The notes under the pieces are model-generated. The model did no database searches, was not told where the DNA came from, and saw only the letters and a list, made by a program, of their open reading frames with translations. A stretch of DNA of 64,000 nucleotides from PALSA-505 sp035308365 (GTDB taxonomy: Bacteria; Actinomycetota; Actinomycetes; Streptosporangiales; Streptosporangiaceae), in the NCBI GenBank assembly GCA_035308365.1, contig DATGGU010000151.1:1-64000 (forward strand), in the 5' to 3' direction. Positions within the stretch are counted from its first letter, which is position 1. Each line of letters begins with the position of its first letter. This document shows, one piece after another, positions 43,769-51,939 of this stretch. The position numbers were made by a program, and so were the translations under genes.

Positions 43769-44517
43769 CCTGGAGCGGCGGCCAGGACGCGGAGCCGGCA
43801 CCGGCCCCCGGCCATGAGCGCGGGCGGCGGCGCCGCTGGCCCTGGGTGCTGGCGATCATCCTGGTGGTGCTGGTGGCGCTCGCCGTGACCGCCGACTTCA
43901 TCGCGCGATCGGTGGTGCAGAACCGGGTCGCGGCCCAGATCCAGCAGCAGGGCTTCCCTGCGAAGCCTACGGTCACGATCGAGGGTTTCCCGTTCCTCAC
44001 CCAGGTCGCCAGCCGGGACATCCGCCAGGTCAGGGTCAGCGCCCGGAACGTCACCGAGGGCTCGCTCCGGATCTCGGCGGTCAGCGCGGTGCTGACCGGC
44101 GTCCATCTCAACAGCGGGTTCAGCGGCGGAACCGTCGACCAGGTGTCCGGCTCGCTGTTTGTCACGTTCCCGGCGCTGGCCCGGACGCTGACCTCGCAGA
44201 TCGGTTCGCTCGGCTCGCTGGCGTCCTCGGCCGGCCTGACCCTGTCGGCGGCCGGCCCTGACAAGGTGCGGGCGAGCGTGAACCTGATCGTCGCGTCCGG
44301 CTCGGCCACCTGGCGGGTGTCCCGGCTGACCGGGGATGAGTTCAGCGTCAAGCTGGCTGGCGAGACCGGCATCCCGAGCGGCGTGCTGGGTTCGATCAGC
44401 GACTTCACGATCACCGTGCCCCGGCTTCCGCTCGGCGTGCAGATCGGCAGCGTTGACATCACCCCGCAGGGTCTGGTGGCCAGCGTCAGCGGCCGCGACC
44501 TGCCATTCGGAAGTTAG
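43765..44517 (+). CDS. DUF2993 (LmeA-like) membrane-anchored protein
   Basis: A 250-residue protein with a basic N-terminus, one membrane helix (WPWVLAIILVVLVALAVTAD) and a periplasmic DUF2993 domain (TIEGFPFLTQVASRDIRQVR). Family members include mycobacterial LmeA, linked to lipomannan elongation and mannosyl-phosphoinositide binding. It is coupled to the upstream kinase by GTGA and sits between two paralogous kinases and near an FHA-ABC exporter. A cell-envelope glycolipid role is inferred. Confidence 0.9.
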   Translation: MTWSGGQDAEPAPAPGHERGRRRRWPWVLAIILVVLVALAVTADFIARSVVQNRVAAQIQQQGFPAKPTVTIEGFPFLTQVASRDIRQVRVSARNVTEGSLRISAVSAVLTGVHLNSGFSGGTVDQVSGSLFVTFPALARTLTSQIGSLGSLASSAGLTLSAAGPDKVRASVNLIVASGSATWRVSRLTGDEFSVKLAGETGIPSGVLGSISDFTITVPRLPLGVQIGSVDITPQGLVASVSGRDLPFGS

Positions 44518-44636
44518 ATGGACACAATCTAGGGTCGACCGCCGATGTAGCACGGTTGCGGCCATACCGACAGGAATAAGCTTCGATAACACGAGACCGC
44601 GTGACCCGGGTGGGCGCCAGGCAGCGTGGAGGATCG

Positions 44637-47399
44637 GTGAGCGAGGAATCGCGCGGGGGCCCCGGTCATTTTGCCGTAGGTTCCCAGGTCGCGGACTACC
44701 GGCTCGAGCAGCAGATCGGGCATGGCGGTATGGCCGTCGTTTACCGTGCCCGCGATCTGCGGCTGGACCGGGATGTCGCGCTGAAGATCCTCGCGCCCAA
44801 CCTGGCCTTGGACGACGCCTTCCGGCAGCGCTTCATCCGGGAGTCCCGGGCCGCCGCCACCCTGGACAACCCCAACATCGTCCCGGTCTACGAGGCCGGC
44901 GAGTCCGACGGCGTGCTGTTCATCGTCATGCGGTTCGTCCGCGGCGGCGATGTCAGGTCGCTGCTGGACCGGGAGGGCATGCTGTCGCCGAGCCGGGCCA
45001 CCGGGATCGTCTCCCAGGTGGCCTCCGCGCTGGACGCCGCGCACGAGGGCGGCCTGGTGCACCGCGACGTCAAGCCGGCCAACATGCTCCTTGACAGCGG
45101 CGGCGACAGACGTGACCACGTGTACCTGTCCGACTTCGGGCTGAGCAAGTCATCGCTGGCCGGCAGCGGGCTGACCGCGTCCGGGCTGTTCCTCGGCACG
45201 CTGGACTACACCGCGCCGGAGCAACTGCTGGGCCAGAAGGTGGACGGCCGGGCCGACCAGTACGCCCTGGCCTGCGCGACGTTCGAGCTGCTCACCGGCA
45301 AGCCGCCGTTCCACCGCGAGCAGCACATGGCGACGATGTACGCGCAGGTTCACGAGGTGCCGCCGCTGCTCAGCGAAAAGCGGCCCGGGCTCGCGGACGC
45401 GGCCGACGAGGTGATGGACCGGGCGCTGGCCAAGTCTCCGGACGACCGGTACGGCAGTTGCCGGGAGTTCGCCAGCGCTCTGCGCAGGGCGTTCGGCCTC
45501 GGCGCGGCGTTGCACCGGACGTTCGGCGTCGGCACCCTCAGCCCCGGCACCCTCAGCCCAGGTACCCTCAGCCCCGGTACCCTCAGCCCCGGTACACAGC
45601 CCGCGTCTGCGGGCAAGGACACAAAGCTTTCGGGGCCGGAAAGCCACCCTGCGGAAAGACACCCTACGGCGGCCCATGGCGAGCAGGCCGCCGCGATCGC
45701 GGCCGTTCCCGGGACCGCGGGTGCCAAGGCGGCCGAACCCACGACCGTCGATCCCAGTCCGGTCGCCGATCCGGCAGCTACCGACCCGGGCTCGGCCGAG
45801 GCCGCAGGCACGGGCTCCGCGGACACCCACCCAGGGACGGCGGATCCGTTCCGCACCGGCCCGGCCGGGGAGGACATGCCGGACGGTCGTGCCGGGGAGG
45901 ACGCACCGGACGGCCCGGCCAGGGAGGACCTACCAGACGGTCCCGCCGGGGAGGACGCACCAGACGGCCCGGCCGGGGAGACCGGCGAATCCGGTGGGCG
46001 GCTGGCCGGGGAAGACGTGCCGGACGGCCCGGCCGGGGAAGACGGCGAATCCGGTGGGCGGCTGGCCGGCCCGGACACTGCGAACTTGGCCGCCGGCACG
46101 CTGGCGGACCGGGAAAGCCGCGACGGGCCGGTGCGCACCCGGCGGCGGTGGTTGCGCTCGCCGGTCCTGGCAGCCGCTGCCTCCGTTGTCATCGCGGCCG
46201 GTGGCACCATCGGCTATTTCCTGGCCGCGCACACCAACGGCAGCACCGGTGACCACGCCAAGGGCGGTAACAGCAGGCCACACGGTGACAGTTCCCCCGG
46301 CCATGCCCTCGGCTCAGCGCCGACCGCACCCGGCTGCACCACTGCCACCACGACGGCCAATCAGCCGCCGCCGCAGACCGTCCCCAGCACGAGGATCAAG
46401 CTCGACGGCGTTCCGCTCGCCATGCAGCACAGCTTTGACAACCACTACACGTTCGTGAGCCTGCCCAATGCGATCGAGGTCCTGCGCAACAACGGCCCGC
46501 TGTCGCTGACTCCGCTGCGGAAGCTCCATGTTCCCGGAGCGGGAACGGGCCTGCTGGCCACTCCGGACAACCGCTACCTCATCGCGGCGGCCGGCAGCGG
46601 GGCGGTGATTCTCAGCGTCGCGAACGCCGAGTCCGGCAAGGGCAACCCGATCCTGGGCAAGATCGACGCCCCGCACGGCAGCGGAGCTGCCATCACGGTG
46701 CTCTCGTCGGACAGCAAGTACATGTTCGTGACACTGGAGAACAGCGGGACGGTTGCCGTCTTCAACTTCGCCGCCGCCATCTCCGGCGGACTGCACAACC
46801 CGCACTTCATCGGCTACATCCCGGCCGGCGTGCAGCCGGTGGGACTGCGGCTGGCGGCCGACTCGAACTACCTGTACGTCACCAGCCTGCGCCACACGCC
46901 GGGCAGGCTCCCGCAGGAGGGTACGCTCAGCGTCATCAGCGTGCCGGAGGCGGAGACGGACCCGGCGAAATCGGTGAAGACGACGGTGGCCGCGGGCTGT
47001 GCGCCGATGCGTGTCTACTCCGAGCAGAGCGCTGTCTGGGTCACTGCCAGGGACAGCAACGCGCTGCTCGCGTTCGACGCCAGCAAGCTCCTGACCGACC
47101 CCTCACACGCGATCAAAGCCGTGGTGCCTGTCGGCCCTGCACCGATCGGGCTGACGCCGCTGACCGACGCCCGGATCGTTGTCGCCGACTCCAACAGCAC
47201 CCACGGCGGCCACAGGGGCGGCGAATTGGTCATCGTCAGCAACGACAGCGCGCTGGCTGGCAGGCCGGCCCTGCTGGCCGTCATCCCGGCGGATGGGCAG
47301 CCGTTCCAGCTCAGCCCGCTCAAGGGTCACAACACCCTGCTGGTGAGCGACCAGGTCACCGATCAGTTGCTCGCACTCAGCGTCGCGGCGATGCCGTAA
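44637..47399 (+). CDS. Membrane Ser/Thr protein kinase with extracellular beta-propeller (2)
   Basis: A 920-residue paralogue of the kinase at 41117: same kinase core (IGHGGMAVVYRARDLRLDRD, HRDVKPANMLLDSGGD, YTAPEQLLG), membrane helix (AAAASVVIAAGGTIGYFLAA) and YVTN-like extracellular domain. The GTG at 44637 with GGAGGATCG was chosen because it aligns with the paralogue start. The linker between kinase and membrane (about residues 300-500) contains two repeat blocks: GTLSP x4 and acidic AGED-PDGP repeats. It also contains a 33-bp repeat copy. Tandem duplication of the kinase including its promoter proximal region is likely. Confidence 0.93.
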   Translation: MSEESRGGPGHFAVGSQVADYRLEQQIGHGGMAVVYRARDLRLDRDVALKILAPNLALDDAFRQRFIRESRAAATLDNPNIVPVYEAGESDGVLFIVMRFVRGGDVRSLLDREGMLSPSRATGIVSQVASALDAAHEGGLVHRDVKPANMLLDSGGDRRDHVYLSDFGLSKSSLAGSGLTASGLFLGTLDYTAPEQLLGQKVDGRADQYALACATFELLTGKPPFHREQHMATMYAQVHEVPPLLSEKRPGLADAADEVMDRALAKSPDDRYGSCREFASALRRAFGLGAALHRTFGVGTLSPGTLSPGTLSPGTLSPGTQPASAGKDTKLSGPESHPAERHPTAAHGEQAAAIAAVPGTAGAKAAEPTTVDPSPVADPAATDPGSAEAAGTGSADTHPGTADPFRTGPAGEDMPDGRAGEDAPDGPAREDLPDGPAGEDAPDGPAGETGESGGRLAGEDVPDGPAGEDGESGGRLAGPDTANLAAGTLADRESRDGPVRTRRRWLRSPVLAAAASVVIAAGGTIGYFLAAHTNGSTGDHAKGGNSRPHGDSSPGHALGSAPTAPGCTTATTTANQPPPQTVPSTRIKLDGVPLAMQHSFDNHYTFVSLPNAIEVLRNNGPLSLTPLRKLHVPGAGTGLLATPDNRYLIAAAGSGAVILSVANAESGKGNPILGKIDAPHGSGAAITVLSSDSKYMFVTLENSGTVAVFNFAAAISGGLHNPHFIGYIPAGVQPVGLRLAADSNYLYVTSLRHTPGRLPQEGTLSVISVPEAETDPAKSVKTTVAAGCAPMRVYSEQSAVWVTARDSNALLAFDASKLLTDPSHAIKAVVPVGPAPIGLTPLTDARIVVADSNSTHGGHRGGELVIVSNDSALAGRPALLAVIPADGQPFQLSPLKGHNTLLVSDQVTDQLLALSVAAMP
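45531..45590 (+). repeat. 15-bp minisatellite in kinase 2 linker
   Basis: Four 15-bp units (GGYACCCTCAGCCCM) encode GTLSP repeats. Downstream, about 45860-46075, looser 45-66 bp repeats encode AGEDAPDGP-like acidic units. Both lie in the cytoplasmic linker, where length changes would be tolerated in multiples of three. Confidence 0.85.
45631..45672 (+). repeat. Double copy of the 33-bp dispersed repeat core (in kinase 2)
   Basis: GGGGCCGGAAAGCCACCCTG and GCGGAAAGACACCCTACGGC lie back to back, read as SGPESHPAERHPTA in the linker. Confidence 0.65.
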
Positions 47400-47452
47400 C
47401 GACAGCCGCTGAATGTTATTCAATCGTCGCGCCAGTGGAAGTTACCCTCGGC

Positions 47453-47622
47453 TGGAGCCCTGGTGCGCGCTCACTCATTTACGCCGACGCCAGAGGATGA
47501 ACACCACGGCGCCGATCACGACCGCGCCGGCCGCTGCTGGAGCCCCGGTGCACGCTCACTCATTTACGCCGACGCCAGAGGATGAACACCGCGGCGCCGA
47601 TCACGACCGCGCCGGCCGCCGC
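47453..47622. repeat. 85-bp tandem duplication at the 3' end of the DUF3618 gene
   Basis: 47453-47537 and 47538-47622 are two copies of an 85-bp segment that includes the last 20 or so codons and the stop of the DUF3618 gene, differing at about four positions. The copy nearer the gene is used; the other is downstream non-coding. Confidence 0.9.
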
Positions 47623-47811
47623 TGCGTACCGGGGATCGATCCTGCTGGCCTGCTCGCGCACCCGCTCCATAACCCGCCGCGCATTGTTGGCCGGGCTGAC
47701 GCGATCGGCGATGGCGTCAATCGTGCGGGCCAGGCTGTCCCTGGTGCGCTCGATCTCGGAAACCAGTGTGTCCGGATCCCGCGCCTCCAGCGCAGTGTCC
47801 GTGTCGGCCAT
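47560..47811 (-). CDS. DUF3618 family membrane protein
   Basis: An 83-residue protein. The N-terminal DUF3618 amphipathic helix is TLVSEIERTRDSLARTIDAI (ADRVSP follows) and the C-terminal membrane helix (YAAAAGAVVIGAAVFILWR) is followed by a basic tail. Members are small actinobacterial envelope proteins of unknown function, often with YqjD-like partners; no such partner is nearby. Its 3' end is duplicated in tandem. Confidence 0.88.
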   Translation of the reverse strand: MADTDTALEARDPDTLVSEIERTRDSLARTIDAIADRVSPANNARRVMERVREQASRIDPRYAAAAGAVVIGAAVFILWRRRK

Positions 47812-47916
47812 CGCTCAGGTCCTTTGCTCGCTGATAAGACTGCATTCCCGGGCTAGAAGATCAGTCTGTCAGGTCCACCCTCAGTTTCACATCATTGGGG
47901 CCGCCTGCCGAGCGCG

Positions 47917-47948
47917 CCGGCCCCCGGCACCGAAGCGCCGGGGGCCGG
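47917..47948 (-). terminator. Strong hairpin terminator of the sugar ABC operon
   Basis: CCGGCCCCCGGC pairs perfectly (12 bp) with GCCGGGGGCCGG across an 8-nt loop, 36 bp beyond the stop codon of the substrate-binding gene. No T-run follows, as is common in this group. Confidence 0.65.
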
Positions 47949-47983
47949 AAAACAGTCGCCACCAGGAACGGTGAGCTGCCCGG

Positions 47984-48982
47984 TTAGCAGCCGGTCAGGC
48001 TGGACTTGTAGATGAGCGGCTTGACGTTCGGGTCGTTCACGTTCGCCTTGGTGATGGCCGTCAGCGGAGTCGGGATGTTGGCGGTCACGTGCTTGCCCTC
48101 GATCGCGTTGACGGCCTGGATGACGCCGTCCTCACCTTCGAGCGCCGGCTCCTGGGCGATGATCGTCTGAGCGACGCCGCCGTTGAGCATCTGCACCTGG
48201 ACGGGCTCGGCGTCGAAGGTGACCAGCTTCACCGAACCGATCTTGCCGGCGTGCTGGATACCCGCGGCCACGCCTTCGGCGGTAACCGTGTTCGCCGCGA
48301 AGATGCCGCTCAGGTGCGGGTCGGCGGTGATGTCGCCTTCCGCGAACGTGGTGGCCTGGGTCGTGGTGGCGGCGATGTCGTTCTGCTCGGGAAGCAGCTT
48401 GATGTTCGGGTACTTGGACTTCATCTCCGCTATGAAGCCCTGCACCCGCTGGTCGGTGGTCGAGGTGCCCTTGGCCATGCTGATGACGCCCACGGTGCCC
48501 TTGCCACCTAGCGACGCGCCGAGGCTGTCGGCGGCTACCTGACCGCCCTGCACGTTGTTCGACGAGATCCGGGACAGCCCGATCGACTTGTTCAGCACCG
48601 AGGTGTCAACCAAGATGATCTTGGTGCCATTGCTCGCGATCTTCTGCAGGTCAGAGTCCAGCTTGACATCATCGGTCGGCGCGACGACCAGCGCGTCCGG
48701 CTTGGTGACCTCGGCGTTGTCAATGATCGGCTTCTGCAACGGGACGCTGAAGCTGGTCGGCCCCTGGACCTTGAGGCTGACGCCGAGCTTGGCCGCCTCC
48801 TTCATGGCACCGCAGGCCATCGTGATGTAGAACGGGTCGGTCGCGTTGCCAGTGATCAGCTCAACCGTCTTTTTACCCGAGCCAGACGACTTGCTTGGAC
48901 TGCTGCTGCAGGCGGCGACCCCCAGCACGGCGACCGCGACGACCGCCACGCCGGTGATCTGCACGGGGTACCTACGTGACAT
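47984..48982 (-). CDS. Sugar ABC transporter substrate-binding lipoprotein (CUT2/RbsB type)
   Basis: A 332-residue exported protein with a lipobox in VLGVAACSSS (Cys about residue 26) and a periplasmic-binding-protein-like fold: TDPFYITMACGAMKEAAKLG, PDALVVAPTD, GVISMAKGTSTTDQRVQGF, GIFAANTVTAEGVAAG and VTFDAEPVQVQML. It delivers a monosaccharide or similar ligand to the permease encoded upstream. It is the last gene of the ATPase-permease-binding protein operon; a 175-bp gap with a long inverted repeat separates it from the permease. Confidence 0.93.
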   Translation of the reverse strand: MSRRYPVQITGVAVVAVAVLGVAACSSSPSKSSGSGKKTVELITGNATDPFYITMACGAMKEAAKLGVSLKVQGPTSFSVPLQKPIIDNAEVTKPDALVVAPTDDVKLDSDLQKIASNGTKIILVDTSVLNKSIGLSRISSNNVQGGQVAADSLGASLGGKGTVGVISMAKGTSTTDQRVQGFIAEMKSKYPNIKLLPEQNDIAATTTQATTFAEGDITADPHLSGIFAANTVTAEGVAAGIQHAGKIGSVKLVTFDAEPVQVQMLNGGVAQTIIAQEPALEGEDGVIQAVNAIEGKHVTANIPTPLTAITKANVNDPNVKPLIYKSSLTGC

Positions 48983-49033
48983 TCATTCCTCCCTGGTTTG
49001 TCCTTAGCTGTGCCATTCCCGCCTGGTGCCGAG

Positions 49034-49134
49034 CGTCATGCAAATCCGCATCGTAAGTGCAGGCCCAGCGAGCCTGCGCGAACGATCGGGTCAGTTCAGA
49101 ACTGCGGTCACCAGGCAGGTAAATTTGCATGACG
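49034..49134. repeat. 12-bp perfect inverted repeat bracketing 101 bp in the permease-SBP gap
   Basis: CGTCATGCAAAT (49034-49045) and ATTTGCATGACG (49123-49134) are exact inverted copies with 77 bp between them. The element sits between the permease stop and the binding-protein start inside an operon. It could be a small mobile element, an RNA structure raising binding-protein expression, or paired operator half-sites. Confidence 0.6.
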
Positions 49135-49157
49135 CGATTTCGATTCGGCACGGCGCC

Positions 49158-50384
49158 TCAGCCTGCTCTGTCTCGCAACCTGAGGCGGAATTGATCGAGG
49201 TAGACCGCGCCAACGAGCACTACGCCGATGGCCACCTGCTGCCAGTCCACGTTGACGCCAAGAATCACCAGGCCGCTGTTCAGCACCTGCGGGATGAAGA
49301 TGCCGATGAAGGTGCCGAGCATGGATCCGCGGCCGCCGAACAGGCTGGCCCCGCCGAGCACCACGCCGGTGATCACCGTGAGGTTGTCCGTCGTGTGACC
49401 GGTCAGCGTGGTCCCGTCGTTGAACCCCAGCGACATGATGCCAGCCAGGCCGGACAGCGCTCCCGCCAGCGCGTACACCTTGATCAGATGACGGTCCACG
49501 GCGATGCCCGCGCGCCGTCCCGCTTCCGGGTTCGAGCCGATCGCATAGGTGTACCGGCCGAACCTCGTGTACGAGAGGATCAGGCCGAACACCAGCGTGG
49601 CCACGAAGCTGATCACGATCAGCCAGGAGACGCCGGCCACGCTGCCCGCCCCGATCGTGTTCTTGACCGGGCCCGGTGGCGAGCCGAGGTCGACCCCGCC
49701 GGTGATCAGGTAGCTGATCCCGAGTGCGGCACCGAAGCCGCCGAGTGTCGAGATCAGCGGCGGGATCTTGGCCTTGGCCACCAGGAATCCCTGCATCCCG
49801 CCCCAGGCCGCGGTGACCGCGATGGCGATCACCATGCCGATGATGACGGTGAGCCAGCCACCGGAGCCGGCGCCGTGATGCTGGTAGTACTCGTCCGCGA
49901 TCACGCTGGACAGCACGAGCACCGATCCGACCGACAGGTCGATCCCCGCGGTCAGTATCACGAAGGTCTGGCCGATGGCCATCACCAGCAGCGGTGACGC
50001 ATTCTGGGCGATGAGCGAAAGGTCGTTGGTGGTCAGGAACGTGCCTGGCGCCTTGATCGTGAAGAACGCCATGATGACGATCAGCGCGAGGATGGTCCAC
50101 GATTCGTTCGCGGTGATCGTCCTGCGCAGCAGCCGGCGGCCCAGGCTGGCCCGCCGCAACTCCGCCCGGTCCTGTGCCGCGGCCCGTTCCTCCTGCGCCC
50201 GGCTGTCGGTGCGCAGCGTGGCCTCCGCGGACACGACCGCGGTCGCCGGCTCCGCCGGGCCTGAGGTCGCCGTGGCGGCCGAGGCGGTGGACCCGCCAGT
50301 TGCTGAACCCGGCTGCGCGGGTGCCTGCGACGGGTCCGGCTGAGCTCCGGTGATCCCCGGTGTGTCCGGTCCGCCGCCGGTCAT
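49158..50384 (-). CDS. Sugar ABC transporter permease (RbsC type)
   Basis: A 408-residue inner-membrane protein. After a low-complexity Ala/Pro/Thr-rich N-terminus of about 80 residues come about ten membrane helices with BPD_transp_2 signatures: LIAQNASPLLVMAIGQTFVI, LTAGIDLSVGSVLVLSSVI and GAVLSGLAGIMSL-type segments. GRRAGIAVDRHLIKVYALAG is the EAA-like loop. It overlaps the ATPase gene by 4 bp. The long disordered N-terminus is unusual for the family. Confidence 0.92.
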   Translation of the reverse strand: MTGGGPDTPGITGAQPDPSQAPAQPGSATGGSTASAATATSGPAEPATAVVSAEATLRTDSRAQEERAAAQDRAELRRASLGRRLLRRTITANESWTILALIVIMAFFTIKAPGTFLTTNDLSLIAQNASPLLVMAIGQTFVILTAGIDLSVGSVLVLSSVIADEYYQHHGAGSGGWLTVIIGMVIAIAVTAAWGGMQGFLVAKAKIPPLISTLGGFGAALGISYLITGGVDLGSPPGPVKNTIGAGSVAGVSWLIVISFVATLVFGLILSYTRFGRYTYAIGSNPEAGRRAGIAVDRHLIKVYALAGALSGLAGIMSLGFNDGTTLTGHTTDNLTVITGVVLGGASLFGGRGSMLGTFIGIFIPQVLNSGLVILGVNVDWQQVAIGVVLVGAVYLDQFRLRLRDRAG

Positions 50385-51580
50385 GACGTCCCCCCGGCGG
50401 TGCCTGCGTCACCGGACCGGCTCACCCCGGCACCGTTGTCCACATCGGCGGATGCGGTCTTCAATGCCGCCGTCACCTCCAAAGCCCCCGTCATGGCCCC
50501 GACGAGCTGCTCGACGGATACTTGTGCGGCGGTGAACACCGCCACCCTGCGGCCCATCCTCAGTACCTCCACCCGGTCGGCCACCGCCAGCACCTCTGGC
50601 ATGTTGTGGCTGATCAGGACCACCGATATGCCGCGGTCACGCACCCGGCGGATCAGGTCGAGCACCCGCTCGCGCTGCAGGACGCCAAGCGCGGCGGTGG
50701 GCTCGTCCATGAAGATGACCTTGCTGGCGTACAGCGCGGCCCTGGCCACCGCAACCGACTGCCGCTGGCCGCCGGACAGCGTGGCGACGGGTGCGGTCAC
50801 GTCCGGCAGGCTCACGCCGAGTTCGCCGAACGCGGCGACGGCGCGCTCGCGCATGGCGGCGCGGTTCAGCACCCGCAGGAACGGGATCAGATAGAGTTCC
50901 CGGCCCAGGTGCAGGTTGGCCGCGGCATCCAGATCCGGGGCGAGCGCGAGATCCTGGTAGACGGTCTCGATGCCGTGCCTGCGGGCATCCAGCGGGCTGG
51001 CCAGGCGGACCGGCTTGCCTTCGATCAGGATCTCGCCGCTGTCCGGCCTGATCGTCCCGGACAGCGTCTTGACCAGAGTGCTCTTGCCCGCACCGTTGTC
51101 CCCGATGAGGGCGACGACCTCGCCCGGGTACACGGTGAACTCCGCCCCGTCCAGGGCGAGCACGCGACCGTAGTGCTTGGTCACGCCGCGGGCCTCAAGG
51201 AGTGGCTGGCCGGCCGCAGGGCGACGTCCCGGCCCAGAAACCTCGCCTGCAGGCTCTCTTCGCGGCCCAGAAACCTCAGCCGCGGGGTTCCGTCCCGGCC
51301 CAGAAACCCCGGCCGCAGGGTTCCTCCCCGGCCCAGAAACCTCAGCCGCAGGGTCCCTTCCCGGCCCAGCAAGTTCGGCCGCAGGATGTCCTTCCGGCCC
51401 GGAAACCCCGGCCGCAGGGTTCCTTCCCGGCCCAGAAACCTCAGCCGCAGGATCCCTTCCCGGCCCAGAAACCCCGGCCGCAGGATCCCTTCCCGGCCCA
51501 GAAGCCCCGGCCGCAGGGTCCCTTCCCGGCCCAGCGAGTTCGGCCGCAGGATGTCCTTCCGGCCCAGCAAGCTCCGCCAT
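50381..51580 (-). CDS. Sugar ABC transporter ATPase with repeat-encoded N-terminal extension
   Basis: A 399-residue ATPase. Residues 133-399 form one standard ABC domain: EARGVTKHYGRVLALDGAEF, Walker A GDNGAGKST, signature LSGGQRQSVAVAR, Walker B VIFMDEPTAALG and VLLISHNMPEV. CUT2 ATPases normally have two such domains; this has one, as in FrcA-type proteins. Residues 3-123 are eleven 11-residue repeats (AAEVSGPGRNP-like) from a 33-bp array. ATG 51580 has GGGAGGG at the proper distance; the only later start, GTG 51184, would remove the conserved LLEARG strand. Confidence 0.88.
   Translation of the reverse strand: MAELAGPEGHPAAELAGPGRDPAAGASGPGRDPAAGVSGPGRDPAAEVSGPGRNPAAGVSGPEGHPAAELAGPGRDPAAEVSGPGRNPAAGVSGPGRNPAAEVSGPRREPAGEVSGPGRRPAAGQPLLEARGVTKHYGRVLALDGAEFTVYPGEVVALIGDNGAGKSTLVKTLSGTIRPDSGEILIEGKPVRLASPLDARRHGIETVYQDLALAPDLDAAANLHLGRELYLIPFLRVLNRAAMRERAVAAFGELGVSLPDVTAPVATLSGGQRQSVAVARAALYASKVIFMDEPTAALGVLQRERVLDLIRRVRDRGISVVLISHNMPEVLAVADRVEVLRMGRRVAVFTAAQVSVEQLVGAMTGALEVTAALKTASADVDNGAGVSRSGDAGTAGGTS
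51213..51575. repeat. 33-bp repeat array, eleven units, in frame
   Basis: Eleven uninterrupted 33-bp units, each opening GCCGCAGG (plus strand; unit 2 GCCTGCAGG, unit 3 GCCGCGGGG), exactly 363 bp. Units 5 and 10, and 6 and 11, are nearest matches, so a 165-bp block of five units seems to have been duplicated. Reverse-complemented units match those at 22495. The array encodes the N-terminal extension of the sugar ABC ATPase. No unique spacers are present, so it is not CRISPR. Confidence 0.93.
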
Positions 51581-51678
51581 CCAGCCGTCCCTCCCAGGCA
51601 CGTCCCCGGCGCTTCGCGCTCATCACATGCCGCGCTTCCCGCCGGGACCGGCGAACCCTCGCCGTCTTGGATCGGTAT

Positions 51679-51692
51679 TGGTAACGTTCACA
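51679..51692. promoter_or_regulatory. LacI-family operator 1
   Basis: TGGTAACGTTCACA fits TGNNAACGTTNNCA, a typical LacI/GalR operator in actinobacteria. It lies about 100 bp upstream of the ABC ATPase start, so it should control the transporter operon. Confidence 0.65.
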
Positions 51693-51793
51693 TTATGATG
51701 GGACATCCTCGAAGCCGACACGCCGTCTGTCAAGAGGACTTGCCCGAAGCTGGTATTTATCCGTACAAACCCCTTAATATCAGGGCATCCATA

Positions 51794-51822
51794 TTCGGCG
51801 TACCCCGTAACCCTACGCCGAA
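51794..51822. promoter_or_regulatory. Inverted repeat in the LacI-ABC divergent region
   Basis: TTCGGCGTA and TACGCCGAA form a perfect 9-bp inverted repeat around 11 bases, midway between the two LacI-type operators in the 359-bp intergenic region 51581-51939. It may be a second regulator site or a leader hairpin. Confidence 0.4.
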
Positions 51823-51879
51823 ACAGTTGCGGACACACGATCATGGGCACCGGGAGCCTGCCAGTTCGATGCAACGACT

Positions 51880-51893
51880 TGATAACGTTCCCA
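51880..51893. promoter_or_regulatory. LacI-family operator 2
   Basis: TGATAACGTTCCCA also fits TGNNAACGTTNNCA. It lies 46 bp upstream of the lacI-type gene, suggesting autorepression. Confidence 0.65.
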
Positions 51894-51894
51894 C

Positions 51895-51920
51895 CGGCCG
51901 TAGGGCGTCTTCCCGGCCAC
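51895..51920 (-). repeat. Single copy of the 33-bp dispersed repeat (intergenic)
   Basis: Reverse complement reads GGCCGGGAAGACGCCCTACG then GCCGG, the family core with one change. It lies between operator 2 and the LacI start. Confidence 0.65.
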
Positions 51921-51939
51921 GAGAGCAGAGCGCGAGCTG

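Noticed and set aside
51213..51575. Possible CRISPR array
   Set aside because: Units are contiguous with no unique spacers, and no cas gene is nearby. It is a tandem coding minisatellite.
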